From NCBI GenBank assembly GCA_029207755.1, contig JARCOQ010000004.1, forward strand, positions 39,984,305 to 40,048,304: a DNA stretch of 64,000 bases, written 5' to 3'. Each line of letters begins with the position of its first letter. Position 1 is the first letter of the stretch. Made by a program: the position numbers and the translations under genes. Shown here in pieces: positions 10,376 through 22,499 of this stretch. This stretch comes from Chamaea fasciata (lineage: Eukaryota > Chordata > Aves > Passeriformes > Sylviidae). A model generated the notes under the pieces. That model searched no databases. It saw only the letters and a program-made list of their open reading frames with translations, and had not been told where the DNA came from.

Positions 10376-10432
<57 letters not shown>
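10376..10432. repeat. (TA)n microsatellite between pol and the 3' LTR
   Basis: About 28 TA units, preceded by a short TG run. It lies inside the provirus, after the integrase stop and before the 3' LTR, so it arose after or with insertion. Confidence 0.95.
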
Positions 10433-10436
<4 letters not shown>

Positions 10437-10494
10437 TAACGGTTTGAACTCAATGTAATATATTGGTATGGGAAAAAAAATTCTGGGTGGATAA

Positions 10495-11280
10495 TGTTGG
10501 GGGTTAGATTTGTTCCTTCTTTCTCTAAAGAATTTTTTCCCCATAAGTTACCAAGGAGACCAAGTGTTGGATACTTGAGAGTATTTAACCGAAACAAAGA
10601 GGTGGACAAAGTTGGAAGGGGGAGATGATGCAGGTAAAAAACAGAACTTGAGGCAGCTGTGGGCTGTTCGTTTTTCAGCGTTCGGGGAGAGAGAGAACGG
10701 CTGGGCTATTGCTGGCTGGAGGAGTTTCACTGTGGCCAAAGGGATCCAGTCCTGGGAAATCTACTATCACCGGTTCGGCCTGAATCCTGAGCTTTCTCTG
10801 CCACCCATGGGAGCTGGGCTGGCCCTGCCTTGCCTTTGGTTCTTTCGTGCTGCTCCTCTTGCTACAGTGTGACCCTGCACCTCCTGCACTGCCGGGACAT
10901 CCTGCCCCTGCCTTCCGAGACACCCTGCCATCCCAGCTACCAGCCCGGGACTTTCCACTGTTTCAGCTTGGTGCTCTGAGGATCCTGCAGGGACACCGAA
11001 ACCAAACTGCCCTGGGTTTTGTGAAACAAAGCCCTCAGGGTTCTTGGTACTGTTTTCGTTTGTTATTAATGCTGTAGTTGTTTGGGGTTTTTTGTTTGTT
11101 TGTTTGTTTGCTTTGTAATATATACTAGTAAAGAACTGCTATTCCTATTTCCCAAATCTTTGTCTAAGAGCCTCTGATTGTAAATTTATAATTGGAAAAA
11201 AAGGAGGGGGGTACACTCTCCATTCCAAAGGAAACTCCAGCTTTTACCTGGCAGATACCTGTCTTCCCAAAGCCAAGACA
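10495..11280 (+). repeat. 3' LTR of the ERV-L-like provirus
   Basis: 786 bp, beginning TGTTGGGGGTTAGA and ending AGCCAAGACA; collinear with the 5' LTR with scattered substitutions (roughly 5-8% by eye) and indels, notably in the (GTTT)n stretch near 11095 and in the U5 G-rich tract. No clean polypurine tract directly precedes it; the nearest purine run is GGGAAAAAAAA around 10470. Confidence 0.92.
11127..11132 (+). terminator. AGTAAA polyadenylation-type signal of the 3' LTR
   Basis: AGTAAA, a known variant of AATAAA, within CTAGTAAAGAACTGC. The same block is kept in the 5' LTR (5036-5041) and in the solo LTRs (13536-13541 and 58023-58028), which supports function in the family. Confidence 0.5.
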
Positions 11281-12997
11281 CTACTGAGTGAATTTAAGTA
11301 AACAGTTTTATCAAATGATGAATTCTGTCTATTGCCAAGTGTTCAGAGTACAATTGCTATGCATGACTAACAAGATAGTTGTCTCTTCTCTGCTACAGTA
11401 ATGACTGACCTCCTGCATAAACATGTGTAATTTATCTCTGGATTACAGCTAATCAGGAGGCTGGGCACTAAGGCACTAAGGTGCTTTCTCTCTGATTTCT
11501 ACCCAATGTTACCAGGATTCTGCAGTACATTGCTGGTTCATTGGAGAAACATTACTTGAAAAGCTCATACAGCATCTTAAAAGAAGTTGCAAGTCACACT
11601 AAGGTAATTCTAACTGTTGTCTGAGGTCTTGTGCCTTTCCTCTCTTTCTTCTTTCCTCTTTCAATTTTCCTTTCCCTTTCCATTTCCCTTTCCTTTTCTC
11701 CCTTAAAAGTTACATGTTTGTAGGTGGCTCATACACTAAGATTTAGTACACTCTTTCAGGAGTAAAAAGTCACATCATTTTTCTCCTTTGATAGCATTTT
11801 CTTTCTTGTCTGAAAGCTGTAAGCTCCCCCAATTTCATGAAGAACATTTCAGTGAGAGACAGAGGTACACAAGAAGACTACTAGGAGAAAATGGAGAAAG
11901 TAACTATAAATGGTCTAACTATACACAGGCCTGCTTTTTCTGTGCAAGGACTGGCAATAATTGCTTCCAAAAGCAACCCAATACTTTTTTTTTTTTTAGT
12001 GTACTTATAGACAGGAAGTTTAAATATAAAACTTCATGTCCTCATTTTCTGAGTGTTGTCATTCACAAATTACTAAAAAAGAACTCTTCTTCTGTGATTT
12101 AAGTCCCCTATTTGAACTATAATGGTCACAATGTTGTGTGTCAAGAATATATTTACTTGTCTATGCAGTTAAAATATGTGAAGAATCCATGTCTGTGCTC
12201 TGTCACCCACTGTTGCTGAGTTGCCGAGAGGGTGGGAATTCTGTTGACTGTCTTAGTGCTGTTAGCAAGAATATTGCCAGAACATAACGTAAAATAAGAC
12301 CCGTTCCAGCTGCAATAGGTGACATTGTCAACTTGCCTGAATCACCAGTGTTACAACAAGTTAGCTAGGTTTCAAATGATAGAGGGAATTAGACTGAGTT
12401 ACAAAAACCCTCTGCCTTAGAAAAGGAATGAGAGAATAGCCCAGCTGACACAATGGAGCTGTTGCAAAGGCATAGGTTACTCAAGCCCTGAAACCACATT
12501 AGTGCCAGTAGCTCCTTCCCTTATGTTTCAAGACCTGTCCACCATGCCATAGTTTCTTCATGGTACATGTAAATGAGAAACACTTGCAGCTATCCCTGGT
12601 GCACGGTAAAGCACAACAGCTATTTTGGCTTTTTTTTGGCAGTTCCACTGAATTCCCTTTCCTTTTGCTACATATCATTGAAGAGGGCCATCATACACAC
12701 AAAGCATTTTATTAAATTGGCTCAGTCTGCCAGCAAATATGGATTACTTAGGACAGATGTTCTCTAGAAGAATGCCGTAACAAATTTTCACAGCAGTGGT
12801 AGCATTCTCTCACTCTGAGACATGGAGTATGTTTCACTCAGTGGCCTCCAGCTAGACAAAATGAACTCTTTTGCCTTTTTCACATTACTACTGTAGAGGA
12901 CCCTCTAGAAGTCAAATTTCAGAGAGGCTGCATGAAATCAGAAGCATCAGCATACATTAAGCTTTAACATATATCAGCTGAATAGGGTGTTTCATGA
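11281..12997. other. Noncoding DNA between two LTR insertions
   Basis: AT-rich sequence with a short pyrimidine tract (TTTCCTTTCCC-like, 11640-11700). No gene, RNA or recognisable repeat. The last five bases, CATGA (12993-12997), are the left TSD of the next solo LTR. Confidence 0.5.
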
Positions 12998-13687
12998 TGT
13001 CGTGGGTTTTGTAAAGAACGTGTTATTCTATTCCATCTGGGTGGAGCAGAATTGCTTATCTTTGCCCAAATGGGTCAGTGTCACTTATCAGATGGTGGAG
13101 TGCTACTTATCTCTCTTCATTGTTTCACTACTCCCATGGGGATATCTTCTGCTAATGGACCATTAAGAGCTCACCAATGACAGGACACATTACATCGTAC
13201 TATTGTAAGATGCTCCATGCTGGGAGGAGGAGCCAAACCATCTTAACCTAGATAAAAAGGAGCCACAATGCCACTGGGTATCCAGTTTTCCACCAGATCC
13301 CTGGAGGAAGACTGGACCCATCTCACCATTACTGGACTTCTTCAACAGGACTATCTCTACTCCAATAGAACCACATCTGCCACTCCAGGAGGGCTTACTT
13401 TGGACTGCTTCCAACACCCTGACCAACAGGGTGTCAGGTTGTATTTCTGACTCTGTCAGGGTTTTCTAGGATTTCTTGTTTGTTTGTTTGCTTGGTTATT
13501 CTTCTGTACTACAACGACTGTATTTTTATGTCCCTAGTAAAGAACTGCTATACCTATTCCCAAAATCTTTGCCTGACAGCCTTTTAATTGCAAATTTATA
13601 ATAATTTGGAAAAGGGGGGGAGGGGCTTACATTTCAAGGGAGACTCCAGCCCTCCCTGGGAGATACCTGTCTATCTAAACCAAGACA
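12998..13687 (+). mobile_element. Solo LTR, ERV-L-like family, perfect 5-bp TSD
   Basis: 690 bp from TGTCGTGGGTTTTG to AAACCAAGACA, flanked by CATGA on both sides (12993-12997 and 13688-13692). A TATA-like GATAAAAAGG is at 13251-13260 and AGTAAA at 13536-13541. It is nearly collinear and strongly similar to 57479-58174. From the AGTAAA block to the end (CTAGTAAAGAACTGC, ATCTTTGCCTGACAGCCT, TACCTGTCT, ACCAAGACA) it matches the provirus LTR at 4407, while its first half does not; the first half is shared in part with 366-905. Open frames inside (13190-13450) are shadows. Confidence 0.88.
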
Positions 13688-15133
13688 CATGAATATGATG
13701 TAGGCAAGAAGATAGAGTATCCCATGTTTTTTGCATAAAAAGCATGGTTTTGTAGTCAAAACCAGCATTGCTGCAGTCCTCCATAGCACTTGAATATTTC
13801 CCAGGCAGACTTCATTTCATAAAGAATGGGTTTTTTTGTGTGTGTGATTGGGAGGGACAACACAGATAACCATTAAAAGCTGGATACTAAGAAAGCTCAT
13901 GACAATATTTTAATCCTATTAGTTCTCCTTGAACCCGTGCATGATTTCAGTTACTTGTACCAGGAATCTCACACACAGAGGGCAGAATATTTAAGTAAGT
14001 AATTCAGATTCCCAAATGCCCATGCTGATAATGTACTCACCAGGGGGATATGGGGAAATGACTGAGAATAGAAACATATCAAGGCACAGTTTGTTAGCAG
14101 CAGAAATACTTACATCTTCAAGAGAAAATCTGGAAGAGTGAAATAGCACATTATCCACACAGGAATGAAAAAACAAACAAACAAACAAAAAAACCCCCCA
14201 ACCAACCAACCAAAACCCACCCCAAAACCTTGTAAAAAATCACTCACAGAGAAAAAATGTATTAATCTACAGAACTCACATAAACAAGCTAGGATATACA
14301 TGGATGTATATTCTTTTCTAGGCCTTAAAAATTGTCTGACAACTCAGGAATAATTAATATTCAGATATAAGCTTTAATACCAAATCCTTAAATATTAGTC
14401 CCTTGATAGGCTTGCACAGACAGACACAATAACTCTCATATCCTGAAGTCACTTTATTGCTGCCATCTCTCTGTATGTATTTATGGATAAAGAATTAAAG
14501 AAGTACATAACTCATTTTCAGATACGTTCTTTCTGAAAAAATAACAGATTAGCTTCACTTTTTGTTATATTTTGTTTGTGTATGGAGTTATGAAGTAAGG
14601 ACTCAGTGCTCTTTGCATTCGGCATTTACAGCTGACTTTTAATTAACTTCCCTCCATAATGTTAATATAGTTCTTTTGCTGAGCAATTTCTACTCCACAA
14701 TAGCTGAAAGTACAGTCAGTACAGCATAGAGGGGAAAAAATGGCCCTTCATTATCAAACTATTATATTTGCAACAGCTCACTGCCAAGAGACTTTTCAAA
14801 GCAGTCAAACAATAAATTCATTAGAATTCCAAAATAGGCCATGAGGGGCCAGACCTTGATCCCACTGAAATCAGTAGCTCATGTACTGAATAGTGCTAAT
14901 GTTTGGCTCTTAAAAGTACTCAAATATCTTTGGTTCAAGCAAAATAACAGACTATTAGTGCAAATCTAACCTTCATTAAATTTTCTATGCACTTCAATCT
15001 CTGTATGAATTGGGGAATAGGTTTTGTTTGAACTGAATACTACTTATATTTTATTTTGAAAATGATTTTTAATGCTGTATCCTCTCCAGGTTGCTATTAT
15101 TCTCTGGGATCATGAGTGCCTCAAGTAAACTCC

Positions 15134-15178
15134 TACACACACACACACACACACACGCACACACACGCACACACACAT
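15134..15178. repeat. (AC)n microsatellite with AT/GT-rich tail
   Basis: About 20 AC units with two GC interruptions, followed to about 15225 by ATAT/TGTATATAC alternating purine-pyrimidine sequence with Z-DNA or cruciform potential. Confidence 0.9.
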
Positions 15179-18100
15179 ATATATAAATCCACACACATGT
15201 ATATACATGGATGTATATATACATACAGCCCCACAGAGACCAGGTAGGCAAGTGGATAACAGTCCCACTGCTTATTTCAAAGGTTGCAGGTTCAACATGA
15301 CTGAGCTCAGTTTTAATTAAACTTTCTATTTGCTTTTCCACCAGCTATGCCATATAAAAGTCAATCATGGTTAAAAAATGTTTATTTGCACTTTCAGTTA
15401 TGTAGATTCTATTCCACTGTGCATAACACAGAATTAAAGATCAGAGCACAAATGTGTCTTTATCTAAGTGCAAAACCACATAATGTTTAGCAAATCTTGG
15501 GTAAGTTTCTGGTTCCTAATCTCTATTTTTCTTGAAGAATCTCAGAATGTGCTCTGCATTTCTGCTTCCCTGTACTGCTGTGAAACATCTTTGTGTCAGG
15601 AATAATTCATTAATATCTACCTTCAAGCCCTGTATTGCTAAACACTGGAATTGCTAAGAACATCACCACAGATAGGCAGAGTAATTGGGAATTTCTAGTG
15701 TTACACATCCTAGAGAGCAGTTTCAAATTACTTATGTTTCATGAGAAATTGGAAAATCTTACTTTTGTTCACAGGTGAATACTGAAACTTTGTGGATATT
15801 TAGAGTCTTTGGGAAATGGCTAGGTCTGTGGCAGATTGCAGTAGAAAAACTGCTATTTGATCCCTTGTTTAACTTGTCCAGTCAGGATAATAATGAAAAT
15901 AGCAGTGAGTCAGAGGGGTGCCAAAAATAGTTTAACCTTCTGATATGTATCTTGTCAGGGATACTCAAAACTCATGTTAACTTCTGTGCTTGCTGATACC
16001 TGAAGGAATGATATACAGGAAAAAAATAGTGCAGCTGAACACTTCCTGTGCGTTATTTGAGGAATGTGTATGCAAGGGAAGAAATTACCTGTGAAAATAA
16101 AAAACTATTGGTGCCCATAGAGTCATTTCTGTAATCTGAGAGAATAGACATCATGTTACAAGTAAGGTTTTAGAGAATAAAATGCTCTGTATCAACAAGG
16201 ACCAGAAATTACAAGGCACTCACATATTTCATTGCAGAGTATTCCTCAATGGACAGACGTTTTCTGTGGTTTGTGACCTGCTCTCTGTGGAGAAAACAGC
16301 CTGTCAAAAATGACAGAGATGCAATGTATTTGCAACTGCACAGGAAATTTATGTGTCTCTATGTAGCCTGGAGGTGAGGCAAATGAATATTACTCACCTG
16401 ATAGAGAGAATGCGGTCTGATACATAGTACAGTTAACGTAAGTTAACATTCAGACAGTCTCTCTAAATAGCTACCACTTCTCTGATTGAAAGAAAACAAT
16501 CTGACGCAGAATTTATATGCAAAGAAGATTGAAATGATCAATTAAGCCGTCCGTCTAATAAGCTGTCTCTAAAAGGGTGACTGGTTAAATGGAGAAATCA
16601 AATATGCTAAGTTACAATGAGAAACTTAAGATACTGTTTGATCTAAGGCCCACAGAATGCAACTGCAATTTTGACGAGTTCTGAGTAAGGTTTGCATGGC
16701 CAGTTCCTCATGTTTTTAAAGGTCAAAACTATTTCATCCATTTTTTTAAAGGGAGCTTTCTGAGGCTAAAAATGAATTAAACCAGTACCTTTGGGTATTA
16801 TGATTGCCTTTATTGTAATCTACAAACTACATAAGCCTGATTTTTTTAAATTACTTGATTTCCTTTTTAGGTTTTGAAAGTAGTGGTGTTTTAAAATATA
16901 TCTCATTTAAGAAGCAGCCAAATATTACAATTTATTTTTACTTTATTGGTTTGGATATTATATTTTACTTTAGTGATGTATAATTTTTGCAACTACACAA
17001 AGGATTTTTTTTCATGTTAGGAGCCTAATGCCAATTCCTCTTTCATAAATTAGATAAAATTTGGTCCAAAGCTAAAATACTGTAATCAAAAAACATTTTG
17101 TGATAATTTAGAAAGAAATAATATTAGCTTTGTTTCTTTATATATTAGTTATCTGATAAAAGTTTTCAGAGAAAAGTTCTGGCCTTTTTTCTCTGACCTA
17201 GCTGACCAAGTCAATCATTAGGATAGCAGGCATTTTAGTAATAAGGAATAACCAGAATTTACCATTTATAGTCGAGAGCCACAGGCACCAAAAAGACGCT
17301 GAAGCAGGTTACAGCTATCATGAAGATCTATCGATTACTTAGGTCTGGGAGGTAGAATGATTTAAGTAAAATGTGCCTGTTAATTTTAAGACAAGCTGAT
17401 TACATGGCTTGGTCCATAATCTAGGAGCAGAATGAGACCTAATCTCATGAAAAGGTGTAGGGAAAATGACTAGAAAATGCTCTTGTGTGTGGAGGGGACA
17501 CTGGGCTCATCCTGACCATCTGATTGGCATATGAGCCCACCCTGTGTTCCAGTGAAATGAGAACCAGGTACAAGTGGGAGTCAAGAGGTTCAGGGTATTG
17601 CCAACATGCCATACAGTAATTCACACGAAAAGCTCTTCTCTTGTAACCACACACAACATACTAATTTGTATATCATATGAAGCTAGAAATTTTTATTTGT
17701 TCATTATCTCTATTTCTTGGATCATAAAATTTTACTCTTACAAGAAGTTTAGCTTTGGCTGTCTACCTGATGCCTATAAAAGTCAAGAGAAGAACATCCC
17801 ATCTGTTTAAATGTTTCCTGTTTTTTAGAGTAGTTTTGGCTGTTAGAGATTACATCCTGAACTCCTACACATTCTTTACTTCTTCGTTTTTTTCCAGAAT
17901 TATATTAAGATAAGAAAATGTTGAACTGTTTCGAATTGTGGAGACTCCAGCTGCTTCCAAACACTTCTCAAATCACCCCATTCCAGGCATCCATGAAAAG
18001 AAGGGCTTTCATACTGCAGCAAGAAACAACTTCTACCGGACCCTGGATCCTGCAAATTTTTCATATTGTTAGCTGCCTGCTTCATTTACTACCTTTTAAG

Positions 18101-20529
18101 GTGTGGATGCTGTTTGTCAATAAGAAATTGAATGCTCCCCTGTTTCCCAAGTTAGACTCTCATATTAATAATGTACCAAAATGTCTTGGGTGCAACTCAT
18201 AAGTGCTGGAAAAGATAGCTGCCAGGTCTGCAGTCAGTTCAGAGTAATCTGTCTACTTGTTCCAGACAACCAGTAGTCCACAGATAATGCGTTAGGCTGA
18301 GTCATGGTACAACCCATGAAAATAAAAATTTCCAGCTTTGGTACTGCCAATCACAGTGGTTTAGATTTTATTGTTTCAAAAAGTAGGTGACTTTGAAGGG
18401 ACTTTTTTTTCCCTATACATGGGTACTCATGTCAATCTGAAACATGCAGCAATATATTTCCTGTGATTTTGGCTTCAGATCACTGGATCAAAACCCAAGA
18501 ATTTATTGTTTGTCTGTTTGTCTAAACAAAAATCTTCTACTTCTTTTTCTGGTGTACAAACACCAAAACAGCAAGCTTTGTTGCTGAACAGCGAGTATTC
18601 AGTATACAGTATACAGTTCCTGAACAGTGTGCATTCAAGGAATGACAGGGAAAATAATTGCATTTACTTGACAGCATATAACAGTGTCTGAATTTTCTAC
18701 CATGCTTATTGTCTCACAGAGTGAGTAACTCTATGTCTAGCATTGAACATGTTTCTCTAAGATATTGGCTTGCTTATATTTTAGAAACATTAGTGTTCCC
18801 CCTGCTCAGCTAAACAATGACCAGTTATGAATGAGCTGTGTGAAAGAAAAAAAAAGAAAGTTGTGCCTAATGTTCAGGTCTGATCCAGACTGTCTGGGTT
18901 TCACAAAGGTTACACAGTGTTTGCCAGGTTACTGGGTTAGAAAGCAACTCATCAAATGTCTGCTGCTAGAGAGACTGCAGCATCTGCAGGATGATTCATG
19001 CTGGGGGCTGAGGGCAGCTGGGCCCTCAAATCCTAAACCTTCCAAGAGATTTCCCTCCCTCTGCAGTCAAAGGATGTTCCTCCTGACACTTTCTTTCCAC
19101 AGACAGCAGAAGTTGGGTGTCTAACTGGTGGTCTGGAGAGTGCAGAGATGTGCTGGTATGATTTGAGACCAGACAAATCTTTAAACCTCTAGATGAAATT
19201 ATGTTTGCTTTTGTGCTTCAGAACAAAATGTGTTTGAGGGGCAGGAAGCACTAAAGCATCACCCTCAAATACCCCTGCTGTCTTTTAACTTAATAAACTG
19301 ACATGCCTGACACAATGAAAAAACTTCTTAAAGTGACTTTGCAGAATGGACTCCAGCCCTGTAATGGGTCTTAGGCTGGAAATTAGAAGGTTTCATTGTT
19401 AAGGACAGCCAGTGCTCAGTTGCTTTTTCTGAGTCTACTGCAAGCACTTAGGAGACAAATGATGTGCTTTACATGAGTATAGCCATGAATTATTTTGTTC
19501 ATTACCTGAATAGAAGGGAAATTTAAACCATATTTGGCTTAGAAGTATAAAACTTTTGGTACACCGAGAAACAAAAATCAAAAGCACCTCAAAGAGCTCC
19601 AAAAAAAGTGTGAAGGAAATGGACTTTATCCTATGATGATCAGAAGGATATCACAGGACACACTGAAGAATTAATGAAACACACTTCAAGAACCAAGGCT
19701 GTGTGACAGGAGGCTGGTTATAACCAGGTTTGCTCAGTTAAATATTAAAGGCCATTTCTCCCTACCCATTTTCTTTGACTTACTACAGAGCACTTTAGAG
19801 AGGGTAAGAGACTAATAGGTACTGAAGAGGTTTTGACTGCAGAGTGCAATAGAAGGCAATAGCATGAAGGTTCTGCAGAGAAAATCTGTTCAGAGAGTGT
19901 AAATCAAACAGGGTTGCCCCAGAAACAGGCATTTCAGTAAAGCTGACATCTTTCTAATAACATTTCATACATCTATTATGAACATATTATGAACAATTAT
20001 GTTAGCAACATAATTGTTTCAAAAATATCAAAATGGTATATATTGCACTATTTTATTTATTTTTACGCTCAAAGGGCTTTCAATAATGCTAAAATATTGC
20101 AATGTTTATTCAAATATTTTGCAGGTTGAAAGGTGACCACAGCTTTTTTACCAAAATATCCTTTCCTCACAAACGGACCTCATGGATCATTTCTGAATGT
20201 CGGCTTTTTCTTTCCTCTCTGCATTGAGAATGACAAAGGGGCAAAAAAGAAAAGGTCAAGTGGGAATTTATTCTCTAACAATTTCTTCTGTGTGATTCAG
20301 TTGCTGGTCTTAAACTTGTGCTCAGCTGTATTTTGCAAACATATCCCGATTGTACCCTACTTATTGCTACTTATTTGTCCTTATCATCTACCCAGACAGA
20401 AACAGAAAAAGCACTCAGAACAGCAATAGAGCTTAGTCATGATCCCCCAGGTCTTAGGTGACCTTAGAGTGGGGCTGAGTCACCAAAATGCTCAGCTGAG
20501 CACACTGGAGAAAACACTTAGGGCGTTGC

Positions 20530-20727
20530 TCAATTCTTAGACCGGAGCTGGGCATCGGCAACATCCTCACTGCTCAGAAGATCAGAGGTGAATTCTGCTT
20601 CTCCTTCAGGCATGGTCTTTCCGAAGGCTAACCTGAAATGAGCCAGGTGATCACCATCTCTGCCAAAGGGCCGTACATTGCCCGTGAAGGCAAAACACTC
20701 AAAAATTAACTTGTCTTGCCTGAACAA
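20530..20727 (-). other. Exon-like open segment, unidentified
   Basis: A 65-codon open frame on the minus strand ends in TGA after AQLRSKN. It contains FAFTGNVRPFGRDGDHLAH, a non-repetitive amino-acid mix that reads more like protein than its neighbours. A possible acceptor (TTGTTCAG) lies at its upstream edge. I do not recognise the family and see no second exon. It may be the last exon of an unknown gene, a pseudogene piece or chance. Confidence 0.2.
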
Positions 20728-21805
20728 CTTGTCTCAAAGCTGTCATTGTTAGCCGCACATTTAATGATAAAATGTTGAAAGAGGTGGAATATAGGTCACA
20801 GACTTAAGTGAGGTAAAATCTCATGGAAATGTAAAACAAGATTTTAAAAAAGTAATAAAAATAATACAGCACAGCATCTGAGTTGGTCACTTTTATAACT
20901 CAGAAACAAGATTTTTTTTTTTTTTTTTTAAACAGACTAGATTTAGTCTGGGAAAGAAGTGGGTGTTCACACACAGGATTGTGGTATGATATTTTAAAAA
21001 GTACTTACTGCTTTAAGTACCATCAAATTAGAGAACAGTACACAAATCACTGAATTTCTCAGTCATTCAGGCTGACACAAACACTTACTTTCCATTCCAG
21101 TTAGATTTTTCTAAGTCCGAAGCTATACTGAAATGTTGAATAATATTTTTGGTAATGTTGCTCTATCAAAGTTTGTAGAGCTATCTGAGGGTTGATTAAG
21201 TTATCTTTTAATTGGTGATGGGCGAACTATGACAGATTTAGAGCTCTGAGTGACTCAAAAGAGATCTGTAATGGTTAACATGCCTTCAGAAGAACTTTGT
21301 TGACTGCAAGACATGCAAAGAGGCACTCAATAGGGTGAATTCAGTGTGGTAACATTGTTCACAAAAAGCAACCCTGTGAAAGACCTATAAATTTGAATTC
21401 TATGTATTATTGCTTAATTCTGTTATATATTACCACATTTAGGCTACTTTGCATTAAATTACTGGAAATACTTGAGATTTTAATCCTTAGTTGGTAATCC
21501 AGTGTTTTAGAGAACTGTAGAAGGGAGAAAGAAAAAAACATAGAAGAAAATTCTAGAAATATTCACGAGGAAAAAAAGCTAACCATAAAAGTGATGTACT
21601 TTGAAAACAACTATTTTGTGCTTGACCTGAACCAGAAACTAATCTTCCTAAACTGAGTGTCAGCTCCCCAATAGAATAAGTAAATGGATGCTTCTAACTA
21701 GAATGTTTTACATTATACCACAGCATTTTAGTAGTTCAGTATGTCTAGGAACAACTCTAACTCTTCCTAATTTGTCTTGAAGGAGGAAAGTGGTGCGGTG
21801 GTGGG

Positions 21806-21810
<5 letters not shown>

Positions 21811-21876
<66 letters not shown>

Positions 21877-21899
21877 TTTTTTTTTTTTTTTTTTTTTTT
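21811..21899. repeat. (ATT)22 microsatellite followed by T25
   Basis: Twenty-two ATT units run directly into about 25 Ts. Read on the minus strand it is A25 followed by (AAT)n, the form often left by a retrotransposed poly(A) tail, with the GC-rich patch at 21900-22350 upstream of it. Confidence 0.95.
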
Positions 21900-21949
21900 G
21901 GTCACAAACAGGAATGTTTGGAGCCATCCAGGAGGTGTAGGATTTTAGG

Positions 21950-22350
21950 AGCGGTGCTGTTCTCAGCACAAGGGCGAGTGAAGATGGGAATGCGGTGAAG
22001 GAGTCACAGCGCAGCGAGCGCGGCTGCCCATGGAGCGCTCAGTGGCCCCGCACCACACACGCCCACAGGGCCAGGTTGGGCGCAGGAGAGTCGCCAGCCC
22101 CGCTTCCTCCAGCTGCTTTGGCGGCCAGATCCTGCTCCTGACCTCACGGACAGCAGTCATCGAATCTGGAAAGAGCAGCGAGCAAGGTGTGCGTCTGGGA
22201 GCTAGCCCTCCCGGCCGCCTCGGTGCTGTGGTACACAGGCTTGCCAGGGTGAGGGCAGAGCGTCCCTTCCGTCTTTCAGTTCCTACATCTCCCGCAGCAG
22301 CTGCAAGGAACCACCCCGCTGAAACTCCCAGCCCACTACGAGGGTTTCCT
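21950..22350. promoter_or_regulatory. Small CpG-rich patch, possible CpG island or retrocopy
   Basis: About 400 bases with roughly 30 CpG dinucleotides (for example GCGCAGCGAGCGCGGC near 22010 and CCCGGCCGCCTCGG near 22210) in a window that is otherwise almost free of CpG. A splice-donor-like CAGGGTGAGG is at about 22245. A frame from ATG at 22030 (CCCATGG context) to 22491 is open but its protein has no domain I recognise. It could be a promoter with a first exon, or the GC-rich body of a minus-strand retrocopy whose poly(A) is the T-run at 21875-21899. Confidence 0.4.
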
Positions 22351-22499
22351 GTTACTGCTTGCTGCTGTTACTGGTGTCGTCTCTACACCCCTGATAATCT
22401 TTTGGCAGTCCTTGTTGATGACATCTTTAAATGGGAATCCTTTAGAGAACCTCCTTTTTCTGCTCCCACTCTTAGCTCCCAGTGTTTCTAACATCCACT

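Larger units (their letters stand above)
4407..11280 (+). mobile_element. Near full-length ERV-L-like (class III) provirus, defective, no env
   Basis: A 6.9-kb provirus in the order LTR, primer binding site, gag, protease, reverse transcriptase, RNase H, integrase, (TA)n, LTR. The Gag and Pol frames carry ERV-L-type motifs, and there is no env frame between the integrase stop at 10333 and the 3' LTR at 10495, as is usual in ERV-L. Flanking bases are CTTCT (4402-4406) and CTACT (11281-11285), a 5-bp TSD with one mismatch. The paired LTRs differ by several percent by eye plus indels, so the insertion is old but still alignable. In-frame stops lie at 5500, 6382, 6812, 7326, 7377, 7992, 8600, 9266, 9290 and 9551, with frame changes near 6385-6450 and 8010-8040. 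It cannot encode a complete Gag-Pol. No dUTPase was recognised. A solo relative of its LTR lies at 27471-28291. Confidence 0.92.
13688..21810. other. Long AT-rich noncoding stretch
   Basis: About 8 kb with no supportable gene. A CA microsatellite is at 15134-15178. An open frame at 17918-18202 follows a good acceptor-like tract (TTCGTTTTTTTCCAG, ending 17897) but lacks coding character. The exon-like segment at 20530-20727 is listed separately. A T-run at 20911-20929 is the only other low-complexity tract of note. Confidence 0.5.

Noticed and set aside
10334..10494. Search for env or a dUTPase between pol and the 3' LTR
   Set aside because: Only 160 bases, mostly (TA)n; env is absent, in keeping with ERV-L. 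No dUTPase motif was seen elsewhere in the provirus.
17918..18202. 94-codon ATG frame after an acceptor-like pyrimidine tract
   Set aside because: No domain character and no second exon; a pyrimidine tract with AG is common by chance.
22030..22491. 153-codon frame from a good-context ATG in the CpG-rich patch
   Set aside because: GC-rich DNA has few stops; the protein is arginine/serine/proline-rich without domain. Kept only as part of the CpG-patch feature.
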